Shown: positions 36,501 through 45,071 of the stretch, in pieces
Position numbering within the stretch: the stretch's first letter is position 1
Layout of the letters: every line of letters begins with the position of its first letter
Source of the DNA: CAIKLP01 sp039798705
GTDB taxonomy: Bacteria; Bacteroidota; Bacteroidia; Sphingobacteriales; Sphingobacteriaceae
Direction of reading: 5' to 3'
DNA length: 64,000 nt
Assembly: GCA_039798705.1 (NCBI GenBank)
Contig: JBDKFN010000002.1
Location: forward strand, 36,597 to 100,596
Notes under the pieces: model-generated
What the model was told of the DNA's origin: nothing
Databases searched by the model: none
The model's input: the letters and a program-made list of their open reading frames with translations, nothing else
Position numbers and translations under genes: made by a program

Positions 36501-36604
36501 GGAAGTTCTTCAGCAAACTCATTGCTTTTGTGCTTTACAAAGTCAGGGGTTGCGTGCAACTCCTCTAAACCTTTCCAATATTTTTTTTCGTTATTTTCCA
36601 TCAT
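33539..36604 (-). CDS. actB: Alternative complex III iron-sulfur subunit ActB (Tat-exported, molybdopterin-oxidoreductase-like)
   Basis: A 1021-residue fusion. The N-terminus has a twin-arginine motif (TPRRDFLKALGFG, Arg51-Arg52) in a signal-like region. Residues ~80-720 resemble a molybdopterin oxidoreductase, which in ActB proteins carries no molybdenum cofactor. The C-terminal part is a ferredoxin domain with four cysteine clusters: CTGCGACVVAC (~773), CQHCDHAPCETVCP, CVGTRYCANNCP and CSFC...CQQGCP. A His/Glu-rich linker (EAAAEGEHHASGEHAESKGE, trimmed) joins them. It relays electrons between quinol and the hemes of ActA. It lies 33 bases after actA. Confidence 0.95.
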   Translation of the reverse strand: MMENNEKKYWKGLEELHATPDFVKHKSNEFAEELPIDELLTESKVNTPTPRRDFLKALGFGMGAVALAACNEAPVQKAIPYLIKPEEVVPGIPNYYTSNYNGLGVLVKTREGRPIKIEGNPNDPISMGGTDAQAQSSVLDLYDTSRLKNPVVKGADSNWDAVDKLVKANLAEIAAKGGNIRILTDTILSPSTQAVIADFSTKYANVKQVTFDATSYSGIINANKNSFDKAGLPSYKFDKAEVVVSFDADFLGSWISPVEFTKQYVTLRNHKSLENKKMSRHIQIETGLSMTGTNADARIAIKPSQHGNAVIALYNAVASLAGTAKVANTELPFAKKLEEIAKELWAAKGKSLVVSGSNDVSVQVVINAINAALGNYGSTIDLDNMSTQFQGNDAEMQDLLSEMNAGKVDALFILGANPSYSFAQADAFTKALAKVKLKVSFADRANETATSCDVIAPNAHYLETWNDVSARRGVYSVVQPTIAPVYNSRPAAQSLLMWADLPSDYLAYIQAYWAKNIYPAVANAGTFTNFWEASLQSGSVVINQQVAKAYTFNKDINAVANTIRNASKSTSAVELAIYQNTAIRDGEHANNPWLQEMPDPVSKVTWDNYAAINPIFAKELGLTENSMVEIKSAGNTVKLPVLMQPGQAMGTVSVAIGYGRTAAGKAGSNVGVNIYPFLTTVNGTFQNYNSSIELVKAEGSYELAQTQTHHTIEGRDIIKEKTLAAYAGHEAAAEGEHHASGEHAESKGEHHADLWAAYQKNGHHHWAMTIDLNACTGCGACVVACSSENNVPVVGRDEVRRRREMHWIRIDRYYTFEDKAGKEITKEKEYNQVENYENVKVVHQPMLCQHCDHAPCETVCPVLATMHSSEGLNQMAYNRCVGTRYCANNCPYKVRRFNWFNYWNDDRFANYLHNEAAYLALNPDVTTRFRGVMEKCSFCAQRIQAGKLKAKIEHRPLKDGDVVTACQQGCPANAIVFGDVNDPNSEVAKLIKGDRTYFVLEEINVQPGIGYMTKVRNTIES

Positions 36605-36637
36605 TTATATGACGATATTTTATAATCTAAATTCTTA

Positions 36638-37915
36638 TTAATAATGACACTTTACACACTCTAAACCACCTAACATTGCAGCTGTAACTTTTTTGCCTTT
36701 TTTGATATCTTCATGCGCAGCAAGAATTTTATCATAATAAGCATTTCCTTTTGAGTTAACTTCTGTTGTTCTGTGGCAATTGATACACCATCCCATTGTA
36801 AGTGGTGAGTATTGGTATACCTCTGTCATTTTCTCAACTGGACCATGACATTGTTGACAAGCTAAACCAGCAACTTTAACGTGTTGCGAGTGATTGAAAT
36901 AAGCAAAGTCTGGTAAATTATGAATTCTAACCCATTCAATTGGTTTAGTGTTTTTTCCGTAAGTACGTGTATCAGGATTGTAATCTAAAGCCGTGTAAAT
37001 CTTTTTGATTTCTGGAGAAATTTCTCCATTGTATTTCTCTGTAGCTTGTACATAGTTATGGCAATTCATACAAACGTTTAACGAAGGAATACTTGCGTTT
37101 TTAGATTTGAATGCACCTGAGTGACAATATTGACAATTGATTTGGTTTATACCTGCATGCAATTCGTGAGAAAAAGCAATTGGTTGAACTGGTTGGTATC
37201 CTGTGTTAACATTAATGCTAGCCATTTGATTCCAAGACCAAATACTGAATACAAAAATGAATAACATTCCAGCATAGAAAACTTTTTTCTTGTTTAATAA
37301 AATCCATTTAAACGTAGAAACTTTTTCTTTGATTGCATTAACTACTGCGTCTACTACTTCTCCATTATTGATTCTAATTAATTTCTCTAAAGAATTAATT
37401 ACCCTATTCAATACGTAAACAACTAATATTAAAACTGCAATTAAAATTACTAAACCAACAATGGTATAATTATTAACTGAACTAGCATCAGCACCATTAG
37501 CTGCTGCGCCTGTAGCATCAACTGCTGCAGCCTTTGGTTTGTCACGTTCCGCTTTTACATAAGCAATGATACTTTTTGCATCATCATCCGACAATTGCGG
37601 AAATGAACTCATGATTGATTGGTTGAATTCATTAAAAATTTTAAGCGCATCTGGATCACCAGCTTTAACTAGTGATTGCGAATTTTTAATCCACTTGATC
37701 ATCCAAGCTTCATCCTTTGCTTCAATTACATCTTTCAATGCAGGGCCTACTACTTTCCTGTCAACAGCGTGACAAGAAGTACAATTAGCCTTGAAAAGTG
37801 TCTCTCCTGCTTTTAAATCTTGAGCAGTTGAAAAGCTTACGCAAGCGATTGCAAAAAACAGCGTTAGGATAGCTTTTAATGAGTGATTTTTTGTTAACGA
37901 GAAATTAAAACCCAT
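36638..37915 (-). CDS. actA: Alternative complex III multiheme cytochrome ActA with fused N-terminal cytochrome c
   Basis: A 425-residue protein with a signal sequence and six CxxCH heme sites. The first (CTSCH, ~45-49) lies in a class-I-like cytochrome c domain (ETLFKANCTSCHAVDRKVVG). A helix (~150-172) and a second helix (~212-232) separate it from a five-heme domain with CQYCH, CMNCH, CQQCH, CINCH and CVKCH. The five-heme part matches the ActA core. The extra mono-heme domain is a fusion. It is the first gene of the respiratory operon, with a promoter about 97 bases upstream. Confidence 0.94.
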   Translation of the reverse strand: MGFNFSLTKNHSLKAILTLFFAIACVSFSTAQDLKAGETLFKANCTSCHAVDRKVVGPALKDVIEAKDEAWMIKWIKNSQSLVKAGDPDALKIFNEFNQSIMSSFPQLSDDDAKSIIAYVKAERDKPKAAAVDATGAAANGADASSVNNYTIVGLVILIAVLILVVYVLNRVINSLEKLIRINNGEVVDAVVNAIKEKVSTFKWILLNKKKVFYAGMLFIFVFSIWSWNQMASINVNTGYQPVQPIAFSHELHAGINQINCQYCHSGAFKSKNASIPSLNVCMNCHNYVQATEKYNGEISPEIKKIYTALDYNPDTRTYGKNTKPIEWVRIHNLPDFAYFNHSQHVKVAGLACQQCHGPVEKMTEVYQYSPLTMGWCINCHRTTEVNSKGNAYYDKILAAHEDIKKGKKVTAAMLGGLECVKCHY

Positions 37916-38011
37916 TGATAATTAATATCTTATGAAAAAAATGTTCAATTGTTGTTTGATTTTTTTACTAAAAATGTCCTGTTGATTCCCAAAAAAACAC
38001 ATTTAGTGGGA

Positions 38012-38044
38012 CAAAAATAGGATATTATTTCATTTCTATGACAA
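38012..38044 (-). promoter_or_regulatory. Promoter of the act-cox operon (TTG-N22-TATTTTTG)
   Basis: On the minus strand an exact -7 box TATTTTTG (38012-38019) has a TTG (38042-38044) 22 bases upstream. That lies at the upper end of the spacing reported for Flavobacterium promoters. It predicts a 5' leader of roughly 90 bases before actA. It is the only clear promoter seen upstream of the ~17 kb respiratory run. Confidence 0.5.
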
Positions 38045-38092
38045 TTCGATTACAATATCTATTATTTCGAATGATTCTAAATAGAAAGAAAA

Positions 38093-39073
38093 TTATTGCC
38101 CTAAAATCCAAGCAAAAATTAATGGTGCAACAATTGTTGCGTCAGACTCTACAATAAATTTTGGTGTGTCAATATCTAACTTGCCCCAAGTGATTTTTTC
38201 GTTAGGCACTGCACCTGAATATGAACCGTAAGAGGTAGTAGAATCAGATATTTGACAGAAATAACTCCAGAATGGAACATCGTGCCATTCTAAGTCTTGG
38301 TACATCATTGGAACCACACAAATTGGAAAATCGCCAGCAATTCCGCCACCAATTTGGAAAAATCCAACACCTTTACCTGCAGAATTTTCTCTATACCAGT
38401 CTGTTAAATACATCATGTATTCAATTCCAGACTTCATAGTAGAAGGACTCAATTCATTTTTAATGCAATAAGATGCGAAAATGTTTCCCATGGTAGAATC
38501 TTCCCATCCTGGACAGATAATTGGCAAATTGCGTTCTGCTGCTGCTAACATCCAAGAGTTTTTTGGGTCAATTTCATAATATTGCTCCATATCTTTAGAA
38601 AGCAACAGTTTATACATGTACTCATGGGGTAAAAAACGCTCGCCATTTGCTTCTGCATTTTTCCATTGCTTAACAATATGTTGTTGAATTCTTCTAAATG
38701 CTTCCTCTTCTGGAATACAAGTATCTGTAACTCTGTTGAATCCGTTTTCTAATAAGTCCCATTCTTCTTGTGGGCTTAAATCTCTGTAATTAGGCACACG
38801 CTTATAACTATTATGTGCAACTAAGTTCATGATGTCTTCTTCCAAGTTAGCACCTGTACAAGAGATAATGTCTACTTTGCCTTGGCGGATCATTTCAGCT
38901 AAAGAAATACCCATTTCTGCAGTACTCATAGCACCGGCTAAAGTGATCATCATTTTGCCACCTTCTAGCAAATGTTTTTCATACCCTTTTGCGGCATCTA
39001 CTAAAGCAGCCGAATTAAAATGCAAATAATTTTTCTCGATGAACTGAGAGATAGGACCACGATTTGTACTCAT
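38093..39073 (-). CDS. Deoxyhypusine synthase family protein
   Basis: A 326-residue NAD-dependent enzyme of the deoxyhypusine synthase fold. MMITLAGAMSTAEMGISLAE, SCTGANLEEDIMNLVAHN and FFQIGGGIAGDFPICVVPM are family blocks. The active-site lysine loop is kept: SGAVPNEKITWGKLD, Lys near residue 298. The eukaryotic/archaeal enzyme moves an aminobutyl group from spermidine to eIF5A, a substrate bacteria lack. Bacterial relatives may act on polyamines, for example as homospermidine synthase. The true substrate here is unknown. It is monocistronic, with a -7 box 20 bases upstream. Confidence 0.9.
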   Translation of the reverse strand: MSTNRGPISQFIEKNYLHFNSAALVDAAKGYEKHLLEGGKMMITLAGAMSTAEMGISLAEMIRQGKVDIISCTGANLEEDIMNLVAHNSYKRVPNYRDLSPQEEWDLLENGFNRVTDTCIPEEEAFRRIQQHIVKQWKNAEANGERFLPHEYMYKLLLSKDMEQYYEIDPKNSWMLAAAERNLPIICPGWEDSTMGNIFASYCIKNELSPSTMKSGIEYMMYLTDWYRENSAGKGVGFFQIGGGIAGDFPICVVPMMYQDLEWHDVPFWSYFCQISDSTTSYGSYSGAVPNEKITWGKLDIDTPKFIVESDATIVAPLIFAWILGQ

Positions 39074-39092
39074 AAAAAGTTAATTTAAGGTC

Positions 39093-39100
39093 CAAAAATA
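39093..39100 (-). promoter_or_regulatory. -7 promoter element (TATTTTTG) of the deoxyhypusine synthase-like gene
   Basis: An exact TAnnTTTG on the minus strand lies 19 bases before the ATG at 39073. No matching -33 TTG was seen in the 23 bases available before the upstream gene. Confidence 0.4.
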
Positions 39101-39123
39101 GGAATATTTATAGAATAAAAATG

Positions 39124-40077
39124 TTAATTTTTAGATTCTATTTTCGCTAATTCGATGTAATCTGGGCGATCCGCAGCAGTAGTATGTTTAAAGGTGTGCA
39201 TCACTGCGCCTTTATATATTACAAATACTCCAGGCATTTGATATGGATCAGCTTTTGGCTTTGCAGGAAAATTGCCTTTAATTAGCCCAGCAATAAACCC
39301 CCTAATAATTACATTAAAGCCAAAAAGTTGTAACATATTGCCTTTTTGTAAGCCAAATGCTTTGTAAAGTTTTTTTGAAGGGTCGCTAATTCGTGGCAAG
39401 TCAGCTAAGTTGTATTTCTTGGTCGCAATTGCGGCAACTTCTTCCGTCTCTAAATGAACCAATATTATTTTAGTGCCTTCTAATTCAATTGCTGCTCTGT
39501 TCTTTTTGATTTCACTTAATGCCTCTTTGCAAAAAGTACATCCAAAATGTCTAAGGAATACTAGCATTGTTGGCTGGTGGTCTGAGTAACTCGCTAGACT
39601 TAAGCCTTGATTAGTGATAATGCTTTCTAAAGACTTGAGTTTACGTTCGTGTAAGTTATAAGCACTCAGTTCGCGGTTGCTTTGTGCATTTTCAAAGGAG
39701 AAATAAATGATGCCCGCAAACGGAAGTAACCAAACTAAATCATTAGCGAGAATGTGAGCAAATAAGCTACTCGGTAATCGATTAGCCCATAATAAATAAA
39801 GAAAGCTAATGCCTATGGTCAGTTTTAAAATAAAGCCTATCAAAACAATGATCCAGTGTTTAAAAGGTTGTTTGCTAGCAAGTAAGTAGCCTAAACCGAA
39901 CAATATTTCTACAAGGGCAATGCCTTGCCACATGATCATATAATTCGGAAGGGCTAAATGTAAATTTTCGAAAATGCGCTGAGGGTTCAATATGGTTAAA
40001 ACGCCCCAAATTAAATTATAAATTCCTGCTGCCAACAAAGTAATTTGCATCCAAGGACGCGTGACCACTAATCTCAT
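39124..40077 (-). CDS. Four-helix membrane domain fused to an AhpC/TSA-like redoxin domain
   Basis: A 317-residue two-part protein. Residues ~10-128 form about four transmembrane helices (LLAAGIYNLIWGVLTIL, IALVEILFGLGYLLA). Residues ~150-310 form a thioredoxin-fold domain like the peroxiredoxin-like 2/SelL group, with FLRHFGCTFCKEALSEI giving a CxxC at Cys180-Cys183, and GVFVIYKGAVMHTFKHTTAADRPDY near the end. It is probably a membrane-tethered thiol oxidoreductase; cytoplasmic or periplasmic orientation is uncertain. Downstream and upstream genes do not hint at a partner. Confidence 0.75.
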   Translation of the reverse strand: MRLVVTRPWMQITLLAAGIYNLIWGVLTILNPQRIFENLHLALPNYMIMWQGIALVEILFGLGYLLASKQPFKHWIIVLIGFILKLTIGISFLYLLWANRLPSSLFAHILANDLVWLLPFAGIIYFSFENAQSNRELSAYNLHERKLKSLESIITNQGLSLASYSDHQPTMLVFLRHFGCTFCKEALSEIKKNRAAIELEGTKIILVHLETEEVAAIATKKYNLADLPRISDPSKKLYKAFGLQKGNMLQLFGFNVIIRGFIAGLIKGNFPAKPKADPYQMPGVFVIYKGAVMHTFKHTTAADRPDYIELAKIESKN

Positions 40078-40163
40078 ACTATTAAAATATCATAACCATA
40101 ACCTATTTTAGCTGGAAGTGTTTTAATTTTTTTAAAAAAGGCTTTGGTTCAAATGTGCCATAG

Positions 40164-41474
40164 CTAATGCCCTTGTAACATCCAGATGGCATCTGCTCTT
40201 AATTGTTCAATTGTTGATGTTTTGTTTTGTTCTGCCTTGGCAACAATTGATGCGTACCAAGTTGCATCTTTTTTAATTTCATTCATTTTTAATTGAATGG
40301 CTTCTTCTTTTAAATTGTTGACTGGCGCAACACTAGGATTTGCTAATTCATTTAATAAAATATCGTCAAACCCATACGGGAACCAATTGTCATTCGCCTC
40401 AGTCGCCATCAAAATAATTAAATCTGAACTGTTTACATATTCTGAAATTAATTGCGGCGTAATTTCTATGTTTAGTTGTTGGTCAAAATTATAAATAGAC
40501 TTATTATAATATAAAAAATGATAGTCGTTAAATATTTTTTTGCTGATATAATTATTGTGAACTAACCACCAATAACTATCTGCTACTACCAATACATTGG
40601 GTTTAAAAGATGAAGCATTTTCTTTCCATTCGAAACTTCGGTAAGCCATCTGCTCTTTGGGTAAATCAAAATATAAATTAAGTGCAAGTTCAACATCATT
40701 ATCTGTAAAACGGTAATTATTTAACTGCTCTGTTTTAATTTTTTCTTTACTAGCGAATTTTCTATTGAATTCTTGCGCTATTTTTTTTAAAGCCGAATCC
40801 ATGGCTAAAGACATTCCGTATTGAGACCAATGAATTCCATACTTTCCATATAGTGGGAATTTCGAATTTGCTTTTATCTCGTTGAAATAGGATAGAAAGT
40901 CTATATAGGATATTTGATGTTTTTGATATGCTTTTATCAATTCACTGTGGTTGTTCTTAACCCTTTTTTTGTAAAAATCGTTTGGAATTTTTTCAGGAAA
41001 ATAACTGGCTTTCCCTGGTGCAAATAAAACCAGTAGTTTTTTGTTTCTTTTTGCTAATGCATTTTGAATTTTTTGAAGCTTAAGACTTCGTTTAATAATT
41101 TCTGCGTCACCAATGTATGAATTACCATTAACCGCATTTAAATAAGGAGTCTCGTATAAATAGTTTTCTTTGCCAACAATCACTTGAGCGGCAGTAGTAT
41201 ATTTAAACGCTGAAAATAATATTTGATTATGTGCTTTAATAGCATAAGATCTTAATGGAAGTTTAGCTGAAACAAAATTTGCAAAAGAATCTTGGTATTG
41301 CCCAGCGAAATAAGATTTGGTACTCCATTTAGGTCTTTCTGCCTGGTTTTCGGAGCCATGCAAGTACAATTCTTTCAGCCAAATATTCTTATAATTTAGC
41401 ATAGGTAAGAGCAGCATGGCAAACATCATTGCAAATACAACTTTAACCACCCTTTTGTTTTTTTGCTGTTTCAT
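40164..41474 (-). CDS. AlgJ/AlgX-like SGNH-type acetyltransferase partner protein
   Basis: A 436-residue protein anchored by an N-terminal helix (VVFAMMFAMLLLPMLNY). It has the AlgX/AlgJ landmarks: GKENYLYE near residue 100, LVLFAPGKASYFPEKIP, YGIHWSQYG with the catalytic-type His near 215, and VVADSYWW with the nucleophile-like Ser near 298. Such proteins take acetyl groups passed by an MBOAT protein and put them on exported polysaccharides. Its start overlaps the end of the MBOAT gene by one base, so the two clearly work together. The polysaccharide target is unknown. Confidence 0.82.
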   Translation of the reverse strand: MKQQKNKRVVKVVFAMMFAMLLLPMLNYKNIWLKELYLHGSENQAERPKWSTKSYFAGQYQDSFANFVSAKLPLRSYAIKAHNQILFSAFKYTTAAQVIVGKENYLYETPYLNAVNGNSYIGDAEIIKRSLKLQKIQNALAKRNKKLLVLFAPGKASYFPEKIPNDFYKKRVKNNHSELIKAYQKHQISYIDFLSYFNEIKANSKFPLYGKYGIHWSQYGMSLAMDSALKKIAQEFNRKFASKEKIKTEQLNNYRFTDNDVELALNLYFDLPKEQMAYRSFEWKENASSFKPNVLVVADSYWWLVHNNYISKKIFNDYHFLYYNKSIYNFDQQLNIEITPQLISEYVNSSDLIILMATEANDNWFPYGFDDILLNELANPSVAPVNNLKEEAIQLKMNEIKKDATWYASIVAKAEQNKTSTIEQLRADAIWMLQGH

Positions 41475-42895
41475 TAAAATCTGAAATAAATAAAAGGGTT
41501 AAAATTAGCGCTGATTACGAATTGTAATGTCAATAGCAATAACAAAAACATTACAATGGATGTTTTATAAAAATGATTATTGATTAGTTCTCCATCATAA
41601 AAAGCCAATTGTATTCTTTCGATTTTTGAAGAGAGCGCTGAAAAAGAAAATACAACAGCTAGTAAAAAAATAGTTGTGAAATAATTATTGCTGATATGTA
41701 ATTCTGTACTTGTATTTATTTGAATCATTTCATAAAAATACTTTTTTGCCGACTCGATATTATTAGACCTGAATAAAACCCAACCAAATAGCGTGATGAT
41801 ATAGGTAATTATAACGCTTGGGTATTTACCAATGCGATTATAAAAATCAAGAAGAAAAAGCCTGTCTGCTATTAAGAAAAAACCGTGAAATGCTCCCCAG
41901 GCTATAAAGTTCCAGGCCGCACCATGCCATAATCCTGAAACCAAAAACACCAACCATAAATTAAAAAACACGCGCAATTTAGTGCCTTTATTTCCTCCTA
42001 ATGGAATGTATAAATAATCACGCATCCAACGACCTAAGCTCATGTGCCATCTTCTCCAAAATTCAGTAATGCTGCCAGAAATATATGGGTTGTTAAAATT
42101 GTCGATGAACCTGAATCCCATCATTCTTCCTAAGCCAATTGCCATGTCGGAATAACCTGAAAAATCAAAATAAATCTGAAACGAATAAGCAATAGCCCCT
42201 AGCCATGCATTATATGCACCAATGTGGTTTACTTGTGAATCAAAAGCAGTGTCTGCAATTTGTGCCATCACATTTGCAATCAATATTTTTTTAGCTAACC
42301 CAATTATGAATCGATGAAAACCAATTAATTTATTTTCAATGGTATCCTCGGCTGTTCTATCAGATATTTGATCGGCTATCTCGTGAAACCTGACAATTGG
42401 CCCTGCAATTAATTTTGGAAAAAGTAAGATGTAAGTGTAATAATCTAATACATTGACAAGCGGCTTATGAACCCTACGATACACGTCAATTGCATAAGTG
42501 AGGGTTTCGAATGCAAAAAATGAAATTCCAATTGGTAGCACAACATTCGTCCATTCGACAGATTTAATACCTGCAGCAATTAAAACTGCATTTGTGTTTT
42601 CAATAAAAAAATTAGCGTATTTAAAATAGGCTAAAAGCCCAATGTTAAGCAAGAGTGAGCTTATTAAAAGCATTTTTCTTTTCCCGCCATTCGCTCGGTC
42701 CATTTCCTTGACTATAAAAAAATCGACAAATGTTACGAGCAATAATAGATACACAAATTGTGGCGCACCCCATTGGTAAAACAAAAAACTAAAAACTAAA
42801 ATGACTTTGTTTTTATGTTTTGCAGGCGCTAAAAAATAAACAACAAAAAATATTGGTAAAAATAAAAACAAAAAAAGCGCGCTACTAAATACCAT
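41474..42895 (-). CDS. MBOAT family membrane O-acyltransferase (AlgI-like)
   Basis: A 473-residue protein with about ten to twelve helices. Family motifs are YFDFSGYSDMAIGLGRMMGF, FWRRWHMSLGRWMRDYLYIPLGG (trimmed here) and GLWHGAAWNFIAWGAFHG with the catalytic His near residue 320. It moves acyl groups from a cytoplasmic donor across the membrane for transfer to a polysaccharide by the AlgJ-like partner encoded next. It is four bases after recG on the same strand. Substrate cannot be told from sequence. Confidence 0.93.
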   Translation of the reverse strand: MVFSSALFLFLFLPIFFVVYFLAPAKHKNKVILVFSFLFYQWGAPQFVYLLLLVTFVDFFIVKEMDRANGGKRKMLLISSLLLNIGLLAYFKYANFFIENTNAVLIAAGIKSVEWTNVVLPIGISFFAFETLTYAIDVYRRVHKPLVNVLDYYTYILLFPKLIAGPIVRFHEIADQISDRTAEDTIENKLIGFHRFIIGLAKKILIANVMAQIADTAFDSQVNHIGAYNAWLGAIAYSFQIYFDFSGYSDMAIGLGRMMGFRFIDNFNNPYISGSITEFWRRWHMSLGRWMRDYLYIPLGGNKGTKLRVFFNLWLVFLVSGLWHGAAWNFIAWGAFHGFFLIADRLFLLDFYNRIGKYPSVIITYIITLFGWVLFRSNNIESAKKYFYEMIQINTSTELHISNNYFTTIFLLAVVFSFSALSSKIERIQLAFYDGELINNHFYKTSIVMFLLLLLTLQFVISANFNPFIYFRF

Positions 42896-42898
42896 ACC

Positions 42899-45001
42899 CT
42901 AAGAAATCTGCTCCCAATTAATTTGATTTTTATTTTGAATCGATAAGTAAGCGCGCAGGCAATAATTTGCTGGAGCTGCAAGGTTTGCGTCTTCAGCTAA
43001 AATCTCTTGTGCTGCAATTCTTGCTTCTTGTAATATTCTTTGGTCTTTTGCTAAATCTGCAATGTGAAGGTCTAATACACCGCTCTGCTGTGTGCCTTGC
43101 AAATCACCAGGGCCGCGTAACTGTAAATCTATTTCAGATATTTCAAATCCATTGCTGGTTTGCACCATGGTTTGTAATCGTGTTTTACCATCGTTAGATA
43201 ATTTATTTCCAGACATTAAAATGCAATAAGATTTCTCAGAACCTCTACCCACTCTACCTCTTAATTGATGTAATTGAGAAAGCCCGAAACGCTCTGCATT
43301 TTCTATAACCATAATGGAAGCGTTAGGAACATTTACTCCTACTTCTATTACGGTAGTTGCCACCATAATCTGTGTTTCGCCTTTTACAAATCTTTGCATT
43401 TCAAAATCTTTATCTGCAGGTTTCATCTGTCCATGCACCACTGATACTTTATATTTTGGAAGCGGGAATGCACGAACAATGCTTTCGTATCCTTCATTTA
43501 AATTTAATAAATCTAATTTTTCAGATTCTTTAATTAAAGGATAAACGACATATACTTGCCTGCCCTTTTCTATTTCTTTTGCAATGAATGCATTTAATCT
43601 TAACCGTTGGCCTTCTGTTTGATGAACGGTTTCAATAGGCACCCTTCCTGCAGGTAATTCATCAATTACAGAAACGTCCAAATCTCCGTAGAGCGTCATC
43701 GCTAAGGTTCTCGGAATAGGCGTTGCAGTCATAACAAGCACGTGAGGAGCCTGTTTATTTTTCTTCCAAAGCTTTGCTCTTTGCTCTACTCCGAATCGGT
43801 GTTGTTCGTCAATAACCACCATCCCTAAATTTTTAAACTGAACAGTTTCTTCAATTAAGGCATGCGTGCCAACAACTATATGGCATTCGCCAGTAAGTAA
43901 ATCTGCTAGTGTTTCTTTTCTTGCTTTTGATTTTGCAGAGCCTGTTAAAATGCTAATTTTTACAGGCAAATCGGAAAGCATTTCTTTAAGCGAATGAAAA
44001 TGTTGTTGCGCTAAAATTTCAGTTGGAGCCATCAAGCAAGTTTGAAAACCATTGTCAATAGCAAGCAACATGGTCAATAGCGCAACCATGGTTTTCCCAC
44101 TTCCTACATCCCCTTGAAGCAGCCTATTCATCTGCATTCCAGAAACTGTATCCGCTCTAATTTCCTTAACTACTCTTTTCTGTGCTCCTGTTAATTCAAA
44201 TGGAATTTTTTCTTTATAAAAGGTGTTGAATAAATCTCCTACTTTATTTAACACAAATCCCCTCGATTTTAATTTTCTATTCGAATTTATTTTTAATAAT
44301 TTGATCTGTATTAAAAACAATTCTTCGAATTTTAATCGAGCAGTAGCGCGTTGTAGTTTTTTCGCATCGGTTGGGAAATGAATTTCTGCTATTGCTTCTG
44401 CCCTAGGAAGCATATTGTACTTAGCAATAATTGACGTTGGTAAGTTTTCTCTAACTTCTTTTAAAGCAACAGAAAGCAATTGCTTCTGAATTTTCAAGAA
44501 GCCTTTACTATCTAAGTAAAACGATTTTAATTTTTCTGTTGTATTGTAAACAGGCTGCAATGCAGTTGCTACAGATTGGTCGTGGTTGGCGACTGTTTCA
44601 ATTTCTGGATGAACAATATTTGCTTTCGACCCAAAATAACTAGGCTTACCAAACACAACATAGCTTGTTCCAATTATTAAATTTTTGTCGGCCCATTTTA
44701 ATCCTTGAAACCAAACACATTCAATCATGCCAGTTGCATCTTCGAATTGGGCAACCAATCTTTTGCCTTGTCTTTCTCCTACAACTTGCTTGTTAATTAA
44801 TTTTCCAATAAACTGGATAAATGGTAAGTCTGCCGATACTTCTTTGATTTGATAATACTTGGTACGGTCAATGTATCGAAATGGGTAATGAAACAATAGG
44901 TCTTGAAAGGTAAATATCCCCAACTCTTTTTTAAGCACCTCTGCTTTAGTTGGACCAATTCCTTTCAAAAATTCAATTGGTGTTTCAAAAAAATTACTCA
45001 T
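42899..45001 (-). CDS. recG: ATP-dependent DNA helicase RecG
   Basis: A 700-residue superfamily 2 helicase. The N-terminal wedge (OB) domain occupies ~50-150. Helicase motifs are LLQGDVGSGKTMVALL (motif I, ~288), DEQHRFGVEQR (DExH, ~393), MTATPIPRTLAMTLYGDLD and the C-terminal QLHQLRGRVGRG. It unwinds branched DNA such as stalled forks and Holliday junctions. It lies upstream of the acyltransferase pair but is functionally unrelated. Length is normal. Confidence 0.97.
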   Translation of the reverse strand: MSNFFETPIEFLKGIGPTKAEVLKKELGIFTFQDLLFHYPFRYIDRTKYYQIKEVSADLPFIQFIGKLINKQVVGERQGKRLVAQFEDATGMIECVWFQGLKWADKNLIIGTSYVVFGKPSYFGSKANIVHPEIETVANHDQSVATALQPVYNTTEKLKSFYLDSKGFLKIQKQLLSVALKEVRENLPTSIIAKYNMLPRAEAIAEIHFPTDAKKLQRATARLKFEELFLIQIKLLKINSNRKLKSRGFVLNKVGDLFNTFYKEKIPFELTGAQKRVVKEIRADTVSGMQMNRLLQGDVGSGKTMVALLTMLLAIDNGFQTCLMAPTEILAQQHFHSLKEMLSDLPVKISILTGSAKSKARKETLADLLTGECHIVVGTHALIEETVQFKNLGMVVIDEQHRFGVEQRAKLWKKNKQAPHVLVMTATPIPRTLAMTLYGDLDVSVIDELPAGRVPIETVHQTEGQRLRLNAFIAKEIEKGRQVYVVYPLIKESEKLDLLNLNEGYESIVRAFPLPKYKVSVVHGQMKPADKDFEMQRFVKGETQIMVATTVIEVGVNVPNASIMVIENAERFGLSQLHQLRGRVGRGSEKSYCILMSGNKLSNDGKTRLQTMVQTSNGFEISEIDLQLRGPGDLQGTQQSGVLDLHIADLAKDQRILQEARIAAQEILAEDANLAAPANYCLRAYLSIQNKNQINWEQIS

Positions 45002-45071
45002 TGTTTAAAAATAGAAATAAATCCCAAAGACACGAAAATATATTTCTATTTTGCAGCCTGAAAAAAATGAT

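Noticed and set aside
21088..37915. Laterally acquired island
   Set aside because: Base use and gene order look like the rest of the window and match the normal Bacteroidota arrangement of act and cox genes.
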